DNA of 64,000 bases from Diabrotica undecimpunctata (lineage: Eukaryota > Arthropoda > Insecta > Coleoptera > Chrysomelidae). Shown here one piece after another: positions 12,601 through 22,394 of this stretch. The translations under genes were made by a program, and so were the position numbers. Numbering within the stretch: the stretch's first letter is position 1; the number at the start of each line of letters is the position of its first letter. Below the pieces are notes generated by a model. That model made no database searches, was not told the DNA's origin, and worked only from the letters and a program-made list of their open reading frames with translations. The stretch spans positions 4,795,187-4,859,186 of the forward strand of contig NC_092807.1 of the NCBI RefSeq assembly GCF_040954645.1, written 5' to 3'.

Positions 12601-15600
12601 TACGATATTTTGATTTTTGAAATGTTTTATCATTTTTTACTTAATAAATTCCTTTCTAACTGTACTCAAATTTTCTTTTTAAACATCTTATTTAGTCTGA
12701 CTTTGACTGGTCTGTCAGAAGTAAACAACGTATGCTCTGTTGATACGTTAGCAGATGGCGTTGGGAGCAAACATTATAATGTATTGAATTATTTTAAGAT
12801 AATATAATTTGTTTAAAAGAAAGAAATGATTTTTGACTTATATATGGGTTTTTAGCCATAAATATGGTAAAATTACTTAAAAAGTAGAAAAAATTAGCCA
12901 CTATTAGGTTAATTTCGATCTATATGGGCTTATTGATTTCCACATTTATAATAATACTCATTTGTAGGTGCCAATGGTACCTCTTGTACCTGCTCTTAGT
13001 ATTTTGGTCAACATTTACTTAATGTTAAACTTAGACACAGAAACTTGGATACGTTTCGCCGTTTGGATGGCAGTAGGTAAGGAAAAACCACATTTATTTT
13101 GTTTTTTTATTGAATTGATTGTCACTAAAGTTCATTAGCATGCATTTCAGTAATGGAGTTGGTTCTTTAAAAAAAAAAAATGTATAATAATAGTCGCTTT
13201 GTTTATGACCAATAGGACGAATGTGATTGATAACATGTTTTTTAACAGTAAATCAATTTTTACCTTAATTTATTTTTACCAAGAGCACGCAGCCTGCCAT
13301 ATTTTAATGATTTGTGGGTTTAATTTTCTTATCTCAGGGTTATACTCGTGCTTCAATATCTATGTTTTACATATGATAGGTAAGGTCCAAAGAATACCGG
13401 AATAATAAAAACATATATGATACAACATTATATATTGAAATAAAATTCACACTCAAATATCTTCAATAAAAAATATCTCATATAATGATTATCAAAATTT
13501 TGTTCTACGTACGTGAACCTTCAAAAATTAATGGTATACACAATATAAATTAAAATTTCAAATCAAAATTGTTGTTCTAAATCTCCTGATCAAAATATTC
13601 CTATCTTTTCTAAAGCAATTGTTAAAAAAATGTGTTGTTAATAAAGAAAAACTGACGAATGGTAAAACTATGTGTCTGATGATGAGTTGTTCACATCCTT
13701 GTTCCTTGTAGCTTACACTATCTATTCTTAGCAGTCCCCTAGGTAATCAGCAATCTTACAACAAATTATTTCGAGCCTATCGTCTTTAATGATCTCCTTC
13801 AAATGTACGTATCGTTCAAATGATGCTAGCCTCTTCTCTCGATAAACTGAATCTCTCGTTCTGGCCTGAACAGTGACTCTTGGAATATAAGTAGAAAAAT
13901 ATAACTTACAATATTTTACTGGATCAGCTTCTGTCAGATACACTTACTCCACGAAAACTCACAAACATTCACTTCTACTGCTTACTACCTTTGGGGAACC
14001 ACCAGAGAACAGCGACCGTTCGCCTTGTACCCTTGGAAAAACAACTGATTATCTTTTCTCCCTCAAAAATCTAGCTAAACTCTCATTCCTACATACCTAG
14101 CCCACTTTTTTCAATCTCCTCCAATCAGAGTTCGTCACACATTTAGATAACAAACAACAATTTTACCTACAATTATAAATTTCCTAAAAACTATTAACAT
14201 GCTAATCGTTTTCTACAAATTCTTAAGAACTAACGGAGAATTATATTTTCTATATATTTCTAATCTATTGTCTTATTCACTGTATATCGACGTACAAATC
14301 TATTTGGAAAACCCGCTCGCATTGTTCACGATTTCACTAAGCTCACTCACGTCACTCGAATATATTTTACAAAGAAAATAATTTATGCATATCTTTAAAT
14401 TTTGTTTACTACAGGTAATCCAGGATAATGGACTTTCATTTCTTCGAAATATCTTTTATTTTGTACTTTGAAATATATTAAAATCAAACCAATATTTGTT
14501 AAGTAGCTAAATAAATAAACTCATAACACTCTATCCAAATATACTAAGCTTCAATACTTTTTCTTTATAAGGGACATTTTTTTAATAGTTTTTATATAAA
14601 CATATATTTATCACACATATATAATGTCTCTTTGGTCATAAATGTAGCTCATTACTTTTATACAATAACTAAACATTTGTAATGATATCTTAATGATGTA
14701 TTATACATCGGACGGCGTGGTAGATGTCGGTTCTTTTTCTCTAAAAACCAGTACCTGGTTCACGACGACATATTTCGACCTAGTTGGGTGTCATCTGACA
14801 GTGACGAAATCGAAATCAGCCTCGGAGAGGGACAGAAAGTGGAAGATCATGAACCAAGTTTCCTATTTCACAGAGTATTCATACACGTAATATATTAACA
14901 TAGACTGAGGATGCAAGCAACGAGCAGTGGCGACAACATCTTTTGCGGTTGTTCGATCTGACTCTCTCTAGCACATTGAATTCAGCAATTAAGAAGTCTC
15001 AGCTTTTCCCCGCCAAAAAGAGACTCCCCTATGTTTACTTGATGTAAGAGATATACAGACCGAACAACGAAAAAAGATTGTCTATGCCTATATATTACGT
15101 ATATGATAGTATTGACGCTAGGTGGCGCCATATACTTTAGACGTCAGAAAATAGACAACGCTGTATATTTTAAGCAATGATCTGTTTCCTGTCATTCACG
15201 GTAGATGGCGCTAACAATACCACTGTGTGAAATGGGAAGTTTGCTTAAGGATCTTATATCACTCTGTTCGGTTCTACAACTACCAGTCGCTCAATTAGGC
15301 CGAAAAATATCATAGTGTGAACCAAAAACAGACTTTTAGAGGAAAAGATAGGCCTTCATACCTTCTGGAGCATGATACGCCGCCCTCTCTGAAACAAATT
15401 ACACAAATTTGTTTCTGGAGATAGAGATAAATGCATGTTTAAAAAATATAAAAAAAAAATGGCAAAGTTTTTAAATATGTTTTCTTTATTTTGTCATTAC
15501 GAAGGTGGTGGTTATTTGTAATTACTGATTTTTTTTTAAGATTATTTCTGCTTCTTTCTTCTATTTTGGTAGGAATTTGTTGGTTTTAACTTCGCTTTTA

Positions 15601-18600
15601 GCCTTAATTGATGTCTGATTAACTTTTTTTGGGGCGTCTAATCTCATTTTTCCATTTGCCGATCGATCCATTACTATTTTCACCGATCTCTTGTCTACCG
15701 TTCTCTCTATATTATGATTTCATTGTGTTTTTCTGTTTATAGTTTATTTCTTATATTCTAATCGCCTCAATTCCTATTCTATTAATCACCCTGTAGAATT
15801 CCACATATTTTCCAAGTATGGAGAATATCATTGGCTAAATTTTTTCTAAATAAGTTTTTTTGGATATTATATACCAAAGGAACAGGAAAAAGTAGTACAC
15901 GTCGTTGAAATCACACAATAATTTGATATCTTCTTGTGACAAACAGATATTACACTGTACTGTCTATTTTTTCACGCCAGACAGCCTTTTTTTATAGTTA
16001 GCTGCCCTATAGACGATTGAGGGCCTTGATACGGTTAAAAGGTAAAACTTTCTAATATTTGGTAGAACGCATAAAAAGAAAAAATGCATAGAATTTCTCT
16101 TCCTAAAAAAAGTTTTGAATAAATGGATAGAAAACAACAGCAGAGTATGTACGAGATTTCCTACAAAATGAAACCCAGAGCATTTAATATGTTTTGGACC
16201 TAGTGTGATTTTGTTTAACACTGTGTTTGTTTTCGGTGTAAGAAATTTGTTTTTCCATAGAAGTCGTTTATGTAAGCAGCTGCTCTGTTCGCGTTATTGG
16301 CTTGTTTTTTGGATTTTTTAATCCACTTCCACTTCTATGGCTATATAATTTTATTCCCAAATATTCCACTGCAAAAATTTTTCTACACTTCGAACTTTTC
16401 TACAGATCATATTCAGTTTTTACTATCATTATGCCGTCGTCAGCATCATATTATCTACCTTTTCTTTTCTACCATACTTACTTACGTCTATATGGTCATA
16501 CCACTGTTTCTGTCTGCGCAAGAAGCGATGAAGCATGATGTCATGGTTTCCGAAGATTTTTTAAATATCGACAACAGCGATTAACACCGGTTGACTCTAT
16601 AAAATATTTAGCTTCATGTGAACATCTTTACAGTCATTGCGGTACTCAGAATGATTATATGAGGCACACAAGATTGGGAAGTAGACGGAAAAGCAAGAGA
16701 AAAAGAAGTAAAGAAAAAGATAAAAGAACAAAGAAAAGAGGGAGAAGAAAATGGAAGGGAAAGAGGAGTAAATTGTTTTCAGACAAGTAGCAAAAACATA
16801 CCCAATAAATGGTTGACCTTAACATTTATTTGTCTCCCAAAAAAGAAAAATTCTAGAGAATGCACCGTCCACCGCACCATAAGCCTGATGTCTCACACAC
16901 TTAAAATGTAAAGATCATCCATAAACGCATTTACCAAATACTTGATATGGATATTGAAGAAACCCAATTTGGATTCCGTGGAGGCGTAGGTACCCGTGAA
17001 GCTCTCTTTGCATTCAACGTACTAATCCGGAGATGCTTGGATGTGAACCAAGATATGTACGTCTGTTTCATAGAATACAACAAGGCTTTCGATAAAGTCC
17101 CTACGAAGAGCTAATGGACGTCCTCAAAGCAACACAATTACAATACAATGACCTTCGAATTATAACATTTAACAATTATAAATCCATATTATAAACAGTA
17201 GGCACATACGCATTAATTAACACACATCAGAAGAGTTCGAAATTAAAAGAGGAGTGCGACAGGGGTGTGTATTGTCACCGCTACTAATCAGTGCATACTC
17301 TGAAGAAACTATGAAGGAGACTCATACCTCTTGAGGGAGAAACAGCAAGAATAAAGGTCAATGGATCACCAATTAACAACATTAGATATGCGGACGATAC
17401 TGTGACAGAGCAGACAACCTCCAAGGCCAAAAGCTAGTGAACAAGATAGTTGAGTATGGAGAAGAATATGGATTATTATATTAAATTTATGAGGATATCA
17501 AAAACCCAAAATAATGATAAAAGCCTGACAGTTAACGGTAAAACTTTAGAACAAGTTGAAATCTACAATTATCTTGGCACAATAATTAATCACACAAACG
17601 ATTACTCCAAAGAAATCAAAGTTCGAATAGAGAAAGCACGGACAAACTTCAATAAAATAAGAAAGGTAATTTGTGCAAGAGAAGAATGAAGAATGGAAAT
17701 ATTGGAAACCATCAAGACACGAAAGCTGCAATACCTGGGGCATGTTATGCGTAATGAAAGATACAACATACTTCAATTAAATATACAAGGGAAAATCCAG
17801 GGTGAGAGAAGTGTAGGAAGTGTAGGAAGGAGAACAATCTCATGGATGCGTAACTTAAGGGAATGGTACGGATGCACATCCATCGAACTATTCAGAGCGG
17901 CAGCATCTAAGATCAAAATAGCCATGATGATTTTCAACCTCCGTCGCGGAGATGGCACGTAAAAAAGAAATAAAAACAGGGAAGAACATAAGAAAGAAGA
18001 TATAATCGAGATTGAGAAATGGAAGGTGGGGATATAGAGAAAAGTAAGGAAACACAAGGAAATAGAAAAGGATAAGTTTAAAGAGTTTAAAAGGAAGTTG
18101 TTGGTAACAATAAAATTAATGAAATAAAAGAAACCGGGAAAAAAGGGGAGAACACATTTGGAAATAGGCATAAACAAAAAAAAACAATGAAAAAATGAAG
18201 CTGCTAACAGTAGACAGCAATTTATGGATGAAATGATGAGACGAACTTCTAATAGGCGGGAATTATAACTTTCGTTCACGAAAAACAGTTTTTAAAAAAC
18301 AACTTTATTTTGAAAATATAAAATATACGGAAAACTAACAATAATAATTATACAAACTATTTGAGAACAAAAATAGAAGTGTCTTTCCTATTAACAAAAC
18401 AGATGCTGCGTCGCTATCTAAAGTGCAGATCTAGTAGAATACAGGATCGTAACTTGGGGATACCGAAATAATGACGTGGAACACAAGATAAGATAACATG
18501 CTCTCCTCTTGGATATGGATAATAAATGGATATATTTATTACAACGAAGCTGCAACACCCCTAGGACCTTTCAAAAAAATGTTTTATCTTGCTCTTCAAA

Positions 18601-20890
18601 CCAGACATACGCGTTTACGACCTTTCAGACCTTTTTTAGTTGAAGAAAGATAAGATAGTCGAAGGGAGAGTCTGGTGAATAAAGAAGGTGGAATAAGGAA
18701 CAATTCGAACCCTACTTGACGAATTTTTTGTATGATAACACGGGATTTCCGCGTCTTCTCTTCATAATTGTTTTTCTAGAGTCGTCAGTAACATGGAAAT
18801 AGTAATTCCCGGTTGTTGTTCTACCCTTATCCAGAAAATTAATCATGATTATTCTTTGACGATCCCATAAAACATGAAACCTGAAATTTTTGAACATGAA
18901 AGTTTTTTGTTAGAGTTTCTTCATTCCATTGATGGCTGCTTTGTTTATGGGATTCTAATGTTATGGTCACGCAATATTTTGTTTATCCACAGCTCCAGTG
19001 CAGGTTACCTAGACATCTAGACATTCTTGTAATGGCTGGAAAAGTATGTGTAGGTTTTCACGACCGATTTTTCGTACAGCTGATAAACCTTCACCTACGT
19101 TTTACCTGTAATTGATGCAGTAGCGTTGGAAGTTGTTTTTCGAGTAGCACCTAATCACCAAAGTAGCAGTTACAACTTTTTTTTTGTATTTTATAGTCAA
19201 CTGGGAGTCTGTTTACCCAAAATTACGAGTAATGATATTATAGTTTATTTGTTTTCCCAAGTTAAATCTAAATCAATTTTTGCTATATTTGCCATTTTTT
19301 AATTATTCACCACAGCTTTTGCGCATGCGAAATAATAGTAATTGACTGACATATCACGTGCATTTTGACAACATAAATGCTGTACATAATGCATGGACAC
19401 ATTTCTTCACTATATTTCCTTTAGGCCTACCCACTTACTATTTTTCTGTCAAATCTTACGAAGTGAAAGAGACAAAAATCAAATCTAATGAGCTTCGTGC
19501 AAATGGAACCTCAAATGGAGGAGAACATTACTACGATAACGTTGCTTTTGTGGAGGAACTAACGGCGAATACGGAGACGATACCCAAAAAGAAAAAAGCT
19601 CCCGCTGTACCTCCAGTTGTTGAAGATAAAATCGAAGATAAAATCATCGGAGAACTAGATGAAATGCTAGATGAAGTTGCAAAAGATCTCGAATTTGATC
19701 GGAAATCATCAGTTGGTAGTGTGTCTGTGTCTATGTCGCGCGAAGAAAATGTTGTTGCTGATGTTCACTGTGATAACGTCCTTAACCCCGCTATTTCCAT
19801 CCCTCCAGATCCAACGCTAGAGCGCCCAACTACCCTTGCACTAAAAACCATCGCTAAAGACGATGTAGAATCTGCGGAATTACAAAAGAATGCTGTAGAA
19901 TTAAGAAGATCTAGTTCTGTGGATTCTCCTGCTCCTCCAGATACTCCTGTGTCTTTCAAATCGGCTGTTGGGGATTCAGATGATGACCCAACTGCTAGTC
20001 CGGAGCAAATCTCTCCAACACCTACTCCACCGCCTTCAGCGAATGTCTCTCCTCTTCCTACTCCTAAATTAGTGGAAACATTTACAGTTCCTCCACCACC
20101 ACCAATTCCTATGCCAGAAATCATACAAGAAAGCAAAAATACTACAGAGCAGGAAGTACTGCCGAAGGATAAAGAGGAAAAAGAGAACAAACATAAGTCT
20201 ACCCTACCCAGAATTACTTCAAACGACATTAAACGCATCACATTAAAGACTACGGCGAAAAAAAGGGTAGAAATAGAAGACCAGTTTAAGGCAGACGAAC
20301 CGGACGACGATAATCTTAAAGTAGGATCAGACAAGGCTAAAACATTTAAAGAAAAGCTTTCGAACAAACTAGCAGCAGTGCCATTAACGCCGTTCTATAT
20401 GCTGCCTAGGAAAAAACACGCTGCTCCTCCGCCCCCTCAAGATCACAAAAAGAACGAGAATGTTCTAGAGGAAAGCATCAACAAAGAACAAGCAAAAGAA
20501 AAACTTGGTCTTTTTGTTACATCTAGATTGAGTTGGTTAGAACCGTCTAATGAAGGATCACCAGCAAGTGCACCAGCTAGTCCTAACGTGGATATTGATT
20601 TACCATCTACTCCTAGCATTGAGATCCACGGTGATAGTAACGACGTCGATGAGCCAATAGTGGAAGCTGTCGATGAAGACTACATAGCACATCAGAACAG
20701 AATGAAGAACGTTTTCAGAAGCTTGAAAGTTGGAGAATTGACCAAAGAACCGAACAGTTCTGTGCGAAACGTTAAGTCTCTGGAACACAAAATCGACGAC
20801 AAAGCCAAGCACAGACAAGCTATGTCGGATATTTTCAAAACCATCCAGTTGAGGAGGAAAGCAAGTGCCGCACAACAGTCGAAAGTATAG
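482..20890 (+). CDS. Cationic amino acid transporter (SLC7/CAT family), 3' half of a split gene
   Basis: CAT proteins are plasma-membrane carriers of arginine, lysine and ornithine; the insect example slimfast feeds amino-acid signalling. Seven exons join in frame at 482-621, 674-776, 2904-2972, 6939-7072, 10992-11158, 12968-13076 and 19425-20890, all with GT/AG borders and matching phases (1, 2, 2, 1, 0, 1). Family motifs read in order: [19 protein letters not shown], then [14 protein letters not shown], then [13 protein letters not shown], a hydrophilic loop, then [18 protein letters not shown], then [19 protein letters not shown] and [12 protein letters not shown]. These correspond to roughly the last seven membrane segments of a 14-segment carrier. 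The 5' exons are outside the window. Introns of 2-6 kb are filled with transposons; the first visible intron is only 52 bp. The tail after the last membrane segment is far longer than usual. Assignment to the CAT family is firm; orthology to a particular fly gene is not decided. Confidence 0.93.
674..776 (+). CDS. CAT transporter exon, membrane helix
   Basis: This exon follows a 52-bp intron (622-673). It completes the glycine codon and reads [18 protein letters not shown] followed by [15 protein letters not shown], a hydrophobic segment. The donor is GT at 777-778. It ends with two bases (AG) of an arginine codon, phase 2. Confidence 0.93.
928..2066 (+). mobile_element. LINE family A copy 1, reverse transcriptase core deleted
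   Basis: The first part (about 928-1290) resembles the linker between endonuclease and reverse transcriptase ([19 protein letters not shown], then [11 protein letters not shown]). It passes directly into the C-terminal part of the reverse transcriptase at about 1300. The palm domain with the FADD-type box is missing. From 1335 one frame of 240 codons stays open: thumb region ([15 protein letters not shown]), YKYLGT-type motif ([13 protein letters not shown]), [14 protein letters not shown] and the end [15 protein letters not shown]...NLRRGDGT. The copy ends in GAAGAAGAAG, the family's 3' tail. It lies in the second visible transporter intron, in the same orientation as the gene. Clade is not resolved; the end resembles insect endonuclease/reverse-transcriptase LINEs. 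Confidence 0.82.
2067..2620 (+). mobile_element. RTE-like LINE 3' fragment (family C), decayed
   Basis: It begins exactly where LINE A ends. Translation in shifting frames gives [90 protein letters not shown] and [14 protein letters not shown]. This is the familiar C-terminal half of RTE/BovB-type reverse transcriptases. Frameshifts and a TGA in place of Trp (before AGHVAR) show it is dead. It may have been the target into which LINE A inserted, but the other half of this element is not visible before 928. Confidence 0.75.
2904..2972 (+). CDS. CAT transporter exon, 69-nt symmetric (possible cassette)
   Basis: The acceptor AG is at 2902-2903 and the donor GT(AAGT) at 2973. It reads [20 protein letters not shown] followed by DNEL, an acidic cytoplasmic-loop segment. 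The exon is 69 nt and enters and leaves in phase 2. The next exon (6939) also begins with A and a TAC codon, so either joining 2904-2972 to 6939, or joining 776 directly to 6939, keeps frame and gives RY or LY at the junction. Coding status is supported by phase and by the loop's expected composition. Confidence 0.85.
3229..6113 (-). mobile_element. 2.9-kb DNA transposon with 30-bp terminal inverted repeats, superfamily uncertain (Sola-like?)
   Basis: The left end (3229-3258, beginning CGTCGGTATACTGCGAAAAC) is matched in inverted orientation at the right end (6084-6113) with one mismatch in about 30 bp. Both ends abut ATAT (3225-3228 and 6114-6117), consistent with a 4-bp ATAT or a 2-bp TA target duplication; because the flank is palindromic the two cannot be separated. 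Subterminal copies of an ACCTGGTTTT/GGTTTTACCTGTA motif occur near 3454, 3620 and 6012. A decayed transposase-like gene lies inside on the minus strand. The element sits wholly inside a transporter intron, in antisense orientation. Confidence 0.85.
3747..5830 (-). pseudogene. Decayed DDE-like transposase of the 3229-6113 element
   Basis: The longest intact part (5158-4325) reads 277 residues. It has a region [14 protein letters not shown], then [15 protein letters not shown], then [16 protein letters not shown], then [13 protein letters not shown]. After a deletion/frameshift near 4330 it continues with [20 protein letters not shown] and, past an in-frame TAA near 4200, with a C-terminal part (4044-3745) ending in an acidic tail. 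An acidic N-terminal piece ([13 protein letters not shown]) is at about 5660-5720, with frameshifts between it and 5158. The pattern FDLQAV ... SDTCxxQN ... [10 protein letters not shown] looks like three conserved acidic positions of a DDE-type enzyme. I know similar proteins as uncharacterised insect families but cannot name the superfamily with certainty. Confidence 0.7.
6118..6938. other. Intron remainder, nothing recognised
   Basis: AT-rich intron sequence between the transposon and the acceptor at 6937-6938. A minus-strand frame at 6569-6387 stays open for 60 codons but matches nothing I recognise. The last 60 bases before 6939 contain a pyrimidine-poor but usable acceptor (ATTTTTAG). 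Confidence 0.4.
6939..7072 (+). CDS. CAT transporter exon, cytoplasmic loop and start of next helix
   Basis: The acceptor AG is at 6937-6938 and the donor GTAAGT at 7073. It reads [20 protein letters not shown], then [20 protein letters not shown], then ILLY, and ends with the T of a cysteine codon completed by GC at 10992. It bridges the phase-2 and phase-1 borders of its neighbours exactly, which is the main evidence that it is an exon. The segment after SQN is hydrophobic and continues into [13 protein letters not shown] of the next exon. Confidence 0.87.
7073..8829. other. Intron sequence, no firm feature
   Basis: No coding similarity is seen. A CAGGGCCGGACTTATAAATT string near 7340 resembles a hAT terminal repeat, but I find no partner end. 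The stretch 7640-8130 is A-rich and strongly simple in composition. Confidence 0.35.
8830..9760 (-). pseudogene. Decayed Tc1/mariner-superfamily transposase, DD77E-like group, with a 60-nt intron
   Basis: Minus-strand translation gives [53 protein letters not shown] (first Asp), then [46 protein letters not shown] (second Asp), [20 protein letters not shown] and [20 protein letters not shown] (Glu). It is clearly the same family as the gene at 62432-63774. Between PSG and KDKRLI the reading is interrupted by 60 nt (9397-9456) with GT and AG ends; the other copy has none there. Frameshifts lie near 9200 and 9080 and the HTH region is lost. It lies inside a transporter intron, antisense. Confidence 0.85.
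9761..10567. other. Intron sequence, no feature recognised
   Basis: This could include the 5' terminal part of the neighbouring transposon, but no terminal repeat could be matched. A locally GC-richer block at 9950-10080 has no coding similarity I recognise. Confidence 0.35.
10568..10850 (-). mobile_element. LINE 3' end fragment
   Basis: Minus-strand translation gives [40 protein letters not shown] and, after decay, [20 protein letters not shown]. The motif RKILRKIFG...[11 protein letters not shown] is typical of the far C-terminus of insect endonuclease/reverse-transcriptase LINEs. The 3' end is followed by an ATG/ATC trinucleotide run (10569-10590 on the plus strand), a plausible LINE tail. 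Only the last 90 or so codons are present. Confidence 0.72.
10992..11158 (+). CDS. CAT transporter exon, two membrane helices
   Basis: The acceptor AG is at 10990-10991 and the donor GTAAGT at 11159. It starts with GC, completing a Cys codon, then [40 protein letters not shown] and [15 protein letters not shown]. The closing LSFK followed by VP in the next exon is a conserved junction of CAT proteins. It ends in phase 0. Confidence 0.93.
11370..12261. mobile_element. MITE-like element with 36-bp terminal inverted repeats
   Basis: The stretch 11370-11405 and the stretch 12226-12261 are inverted copies with one mismatch; the core is ATTTTTCATATAAAAATGCG followed by TGCACGTCAC. The 892-bp element has no coding capacity that I can see. 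The target duplication is not obvious; TA on both sides is possible. It lies in a transporter intron. It is assumed to be a non-autonomous DNA transposon because the long terminal repeats are well matched. Confidence 0.8.
12262..12967. other. Intron sequence, nothing recognised
   Basis: AT-rich sequence without recognisable coding or repeat structure. It ends in an acceptor TTTGTAG before the exon at 12968. Confidence 0.4.
12968..13076 (+). CDS. CAT transporter exon, last two membrane helices
   Basis: The exon starts in phase 0 after an AG at 12966-12967 and ends at the donor GTAAGG (13077). It reads [20 protein letters not shown], then [16 protein letters not shown], and matches the final two membrane segments of CAT carriers. 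It ends with G, completed by GC at 19425 to glycine. Confidence 0.94.
13077..16779. other. Long intron part, no firm feature
   Basis: I recognise no gene, RNA or complete repeat here. A minus-strand frame at 13943-13728 (71 codons) and GC-richer patches at 13700-14120 and 14690-15400 suggest old repeats of unknown type. The stretch 16680-16790 is an almost pure purine tract. Confidence 0.35.
16780..17970 (+). mobile_element. LINE family A copy 2, heavily decayed
   Basis: Reverse transcriptase motifs appear in changing frames: a [18 protein letters not shown] block near 16970, [16 protein letters not shown] near 17060, RGVRQGC-like sequence near 17255, IRYADD-like sequence near 17385, then [18 protein letters not shown] and [13 protein letters not shown] (17480-17600). 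A deletion at about 17690 joins to METLETIKT-type sequence and the conserved end [17 protein letters not shown]...NLRRGDGT. The last 80 bases closely resemble LINE A copy 1. Same orientation as the transporter gene, inside its last intron. Confidence 0.8.
18400..18912 (-). pseudogene. mariner (SETMAR-like) transposase fragment
   Basis: The frame 18897-18712 reads [20 protein letters not shown], then [20 protein letters not shown] and RRRGNPV. This matches the block of mariner transposases around WD..G..L.DFL..G.TI.G.YY. Downstream decayed frames give [18 protein letters not shown] (equivalent to the PYSPDLAPSDYFLF block) and a Cys-containing C-terminal piece. The first domain and the HTH are not visible. 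It lies in the last transporter intron. Confidence 0.68.
18913..19424. other. 3' part of the last intron
   Basis: No repeat or coding similarity is seen. It ends with a good pyrimidine-rich acceptor (TATATTTCCTTTAG, AG at 19423-19424). An ATG at 19358 opens the same frame as the exon, but this lies in intron and is not a credible start. Confidence 0.45.
19425..20890 (+). CDS. CAT transporter last exon with a 487-residue disordered tail
   Basis: It starts with GC completing glycine (phase 1) and reads [17 protein letters not shown], the end of the last membrane helix, then a hydrophilic tail to TAG at 20888-20890. The tail is rich in Pro, Ser, Thr, Glu and Lys. It contains [10 protein letters not shown], acidic stretches ([17 protein letters not shown]), proline runs ([29 protein letters not shown]), and SP/TP-rich patches. 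The C-terminal 90 residues are more regular: [20 protein letters not shown], then [20 protein letters not shown], two similar basic helices. Known CAT proteins usually end within about 50-100 residues after the last helix. The exon has few stops in frame over 1.4 kb and clear codon structure, so it is a real reading frame. Confidence 0.92.
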
Positions 20891-21200
20891 ATTCGTACTA
20901 AGAAACTGGAATATACAGGTTGGCTAATGTTTTTCAGAAGCACCGTTGAAGATCTGATTTATTAAATTGAAAATTGAAACAACAAAACAAGAGATTATCA
21001 AGATAGATCTGTTGCTGCAGGAAAATTGTTGGTGGTAGCTCACGATTTACGCCACTGCATGGAAAATGTATATACAATAATCCAGATCCTTGTTCCTAAT
21101 CGATTTTTGTGCTTTTTGCTTGATACCTGTGTTGTCTCTGTTCAAAAAGTGCTGATTTTAATAAATTATAGAACAATTTTTGAGATTTATGACCATGTTA
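20891..21200 (+). other. Probable 3' UTR of the transporter
   Basis: AT-rich sequence directly after the stop codon. ATTAAA near 20961 and AATAAA at 21160-21165 are candidate polyadenylation signals; the second is followed within 20-40 bases by GT-rich sequence. No other feature is seen. Confidence 0.5.
21160..21165 (+). terminator. Candidate polyadenylation signal AATAAA
   Basis: A canonical hexamer 270 bases after the transporter stop codon, followed by TTTTTGAGATTTATG and TGTT-containing sequence. Position and composition fit a cleavage site near 21185, but AATAAA is common in such AT-rich DNA (another is near 21416). Confidence 0.4.
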
Positions 21201-22394
21201 CTGGCTAATCTCTAATAAGTCCAGGCGCAAAATACCATACCAAATTTTCTATTTCTTTCTAAGTATTGAAAACGTAAGTACCATTTTACACGAACGAAAG
21301 ACCAATTAGACTACTATGTAGACCATGCGACTATCCTCTATTCCTCTGGGCTATTCACGTATTCATGGTAGTAGTCACCGCCAGTCAGTATTATACAAAC
21401 AAATCTTTATTTGAAATAAACTTAGGGTAACATATACAACACTTTTTATAATATTTATTGAAATATAATTTACAAAATCAGCACTTTTAATTAATTAATC
21501 ACTCGTGATATTTTCCTCCTGTTGCTTTAGTACTGTCTTTAATGCTTAAAAATGACTTTTTCAAAGTATTTTGGGATCGTAACCTAATTTTTTTGAAACC
21601 TCCGCTTTTTCTAACATACTATCTTGTTTTTCCAGTTTTTACGAGCAATAAGAACGTATTAGGCTTCTATCGGTATATCTACCACTGCTGGTCAGTGTGT
21701 TTTTTTACCAAAAATAATGATAGGTTTAAATACATTTTTATTGCAGTCAGGTACCATTGTCAGATAACAAAAAACAACAATTAGACGATAACATGGTACT
21801 GTTTGAAAGTTAAGAATATTTCGACAAGGTATTTGATATTAAAGCATATTTGTTTGATATTTAACATAGTATTGAGTGCCTTTTTTCAAATTGGACAAAC
21901 GGAAAGCACATTTTATATCGGCAACAGCGCTACAGTATGTGACTAACTTCATAGAGGTCACTTGACAAATATCAGCAATTTGGAGCGAAATGTTAAACGG
22001 AAAATAACATTTTTCAAGTATTAATTGTATTAAAATAATTATATTAAATATTTTGTGACGAACAAGTTTTAAACAGTTCCCCAAAAATACTCTACATTTT
22101 TATCGCATTCTATTTTTCTGAATGTCCTTTCTCTTTCACTCTACTGGTTTGCTTTCTATTATTTCTTCTTCTTCTCATACCTCTTCTTTTATTAGTCCTA
22201 TTTTCCATCATTTCACTTCTCTTTCTTTCTTTAATTTTAGCCTTTCTAAACTTCTCATCTTGCACAACAGCTATATACTTCTGCTCTTACTTTTTTCCTC
22301 ACGCGGGCAATATTTCATGGGAACGAAATCTCTAACAAGACGATATAGATTATGTAGTTGATGGTAAACGAAACCAAGTTGTAGGTGTACACCT
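21201..22394. other. Intergenic, nothing recognised
   Basis: Short open frames only. The stretch 22120-22290 is a pyrimidine-rich, low-complexity tract. No repeat or gene is recognised. Confidence 0.4.

Noticed and set aside
16680..16790. Purine-rich tract as a coding region (Lys/Glu/Arg-rich)
   Set aside because: All frames look alike because of the composition; no start, conserved motif or splice signal.
19358..19424. ATG at 19358 as start of an independent gene of 510 codons
   Set aside because: The frame upstream of 19425 is intronic (it ends in TTTCCTTTAG) and the residues from 19425 continue the CAT protein in the right phase.
19765..20367. Minus-strand open frame of 200 codons
   Set aside because: It is the shadow of the transporter's last exon; its Ser/Gly/Val-rich composition is what the reverse strand of this coding sequence produces.
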